From positions 1-64,000 of the forward strand of contig NZ_VAUW01000003.1 in assembly GCF_005771495.1 (NCBI RefSeq): a stretch of 64,000 nt of DNA. Reading direction: 5' to 3'. The stretch is from Maribacter sp. ACAM166. GTDB taxonomy: Bacteria > Bacteroidota > Bacteroidia > Flavobacteriales > Flavobacteriaceae. Of this stretch, positions 63,346 through 64,000 are shown one piece after another. The translations under genes and the position numbers were made by a program. The stretch's first letter is position 1, and each line of letters begins with the position of its first letter. Below the pieces are notes generated by a model. That model had not been told where the DNA came from, did not search any database, and was given only the letters and a program-made list of their open reading frames with translations.

Positions 63346-64000
63346 ATGTCTAACGTAATAGTTCACTCATTATTTACTGATTTTGATATCAACCTCTTTA
63401 AAAGTGGTAAGCATTACCGACTTTATGAAAAACTAGGTTCACATTTAATTAAGGTTGATGGAGTAAAAGGCACCTATTTTTCAGTTTGGGCACCTAGTGC
63501 AAAATCGGTTTCGGTTATCGGGAATTTTAACGCTTGGAATGTGGATAAACACAAACTGAACGTACGTTGGGATGGAAGTGGAATTTTTGAAGGGTTCATC
63601 CCAAATGTTGGCAAGGGAGAAGTGTATAAATATAAAATACAGTCTAATAATAATGATATTTGGACGGAAAAGGCAGACCCATTTGCTAGGTTTTGCGAGC
63701 ATCCACCAAACACCGCTTCTATCATATGGACAGCAGACCATAAGTGGAAGGATACCGATTGGATGGGCTATAGAAAAGAGAAGAATGGATTAGATAAGCC
63801 GTATTCAGTTTATGAGGTTCATTTAGGTTCTTGGAAAAAAAATGCTGAGAATAAGTTTTTGACCTATACCGAATTAGCAGAAGATCTTGTTTCTTATGTT
63901 AAGGAAATGGGGTATACACATATAGAGTTTATGCCTATTATGGAATACCCTTATGATCCATCTTGGGGATATCAATTAACAGGTTATTTTGCACCCACCT
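63346..64000 (+). CDS. glgB: 1,4-alpha-glucan branching enzyme GlgB, N-terminal part
   Basis: From the ATG at 63346 the frame is open to the window edge (218 codons seen). The N-terminal CBM48 domain reads GVKGTYFSVWAPSAKSVSVI and GNFNAWNVDKHKLN, followed by KYKIQSNNN and YSVYEVHLGSWKK, then YVKEMGYTHIEFMPIMEYPYD and SWGYQLTGYFAPT at the start of the GH13 barrel. These are the branching-enzyme motifs; the family is usually about 630 residues, so roughly two thirds lies outside. A 12-nt palindrome precedes the start. Confidence 0.95.
   Translation, partial: MSNVIVHSLFTDFDINLFKSGKHYRLYEKLGSHLIKVDGVKGTYFSVWAPSAKSVSVIGNFNAWNVDKHKLNVRWDGSGIFEGFIPNVGKGEVYKYKIQSNNNDIWTEKADPFARFCEHPPNTASIIWTADHKWKDTDWMGYRKEKNGLDKPYSVYEVHLGSWKKNAENKFLTYTELAEDLVSYVKEMGYTHIEFMPIMEYPYDPSWGYQLTGYFAPT

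Noticed and set aside
63474..63793. Small frames inside the glgB region on either strand
   Set aside because: The in-frame glgB reading from 63346 to the window end has the expected CBM48 and GH13 motifs; the alternative frames have none.

Overview
The window looks like chromosomal DNA of a marine-type member of the family Flavobacteriaceae (phylum Bacteroidota). The evidence is a low G+C content, the near absence of Shine-Dalgarno sites, -7 boxes of the TAnnTTTG type, and Bacteroidota-typical genes such as RimO, BshC, SIMPL, DUF3820, DUF2007, DUF3817, fasciclin lipoproteins and a MoxR/DUF58/DUF4350/DUF4129/SpoIIM cluster. The genus cannot be fixed from the sequence alone. Most of the window is ordinary core genome: guaA, pyrG, yidC, mnmA, rimO, xerD, aroQ, lpdA and glgB. 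No rRNA, tRNA, CRISPR array or prophage was seen.

Layout. 1-1.4 kb is a decaying patch: the tail of a membrane protein, the last quarter of an amidase, and a Tat-type metallophosphoesterase broken by two stop codons. 1.4-12.3 kb holds a nitroreductase, a class-C serine hydrolase, rimO, an LpxR-like lipid A deacylase, the DUF3999-DUF2339 membrane pair, a small DUF4177-like pseudogene and a secreted M14 carboxypeptidase. 12.4-17.1 kb holds bshC and a GT39 glycosyltransferase in one operon, a PNPOx-like flavoprotein, a gene-free stretch with two matching plus-strand terminator hairpins, and a SIMPL protein. 17.2-21.9 kb is a guaA-LysM/periplasmic-binding-OsmC-DUF922 operon. 21.9-26.7 kb holds a Tat-exported TIM-barrel isomerase, DUF3820, pyrG and yidC. 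27.06-28.35 kb is a dead IS3-family element lying just behind a four-domain fasciclin lipoprotein gene. 30.6-32.8 kb holds mnmA and a nitronate monooxygenase.

32.8-41 kb is rich in envelope catabolism genes: a 1141-residue dehydrogenase/HEAT/cytochrome c lipoprotein, a DUF1080 protein, an M28 (PSMA-like) peptidase and an exported Gfo/Idh/MocA oxidoreductase. 42.6-49.6 kb is the MoxR-DUF58-DUF4350-DUF4129-SpoIIM cluster with divergent RDD and TRIC-family genes. 50.2-53.6 kb holds a cyclophilin lipoprotein and a NUDIX gene with overlapping head-to-head start codons, an unusual PlsC-family acyltransferase, and an ECF sigma factor with its likely membrane anti-sigma factor. 53.7-64 kb holds an M20 amidohydrolase, NDH-2, xerD, a small outer-membrane beta-barrel, aroQ, a PQQ-type sugar dehydrogenase, DUF3817, lpdA, a lipoprotein MsrB, a lipoprotein with a short collagen-like segment, and the start of glgB.

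The points most worth a second look are the uncharacterised MoxR cluster, the two plus-strand hairpins with no plus-strand gene, the head-to-head start-codon overlap, the acyltransferase with HX5D spacing, and a cluster of gene losses whose stop codons mostly sit where C-to-T change at a Gln or Arg codon would explain them.
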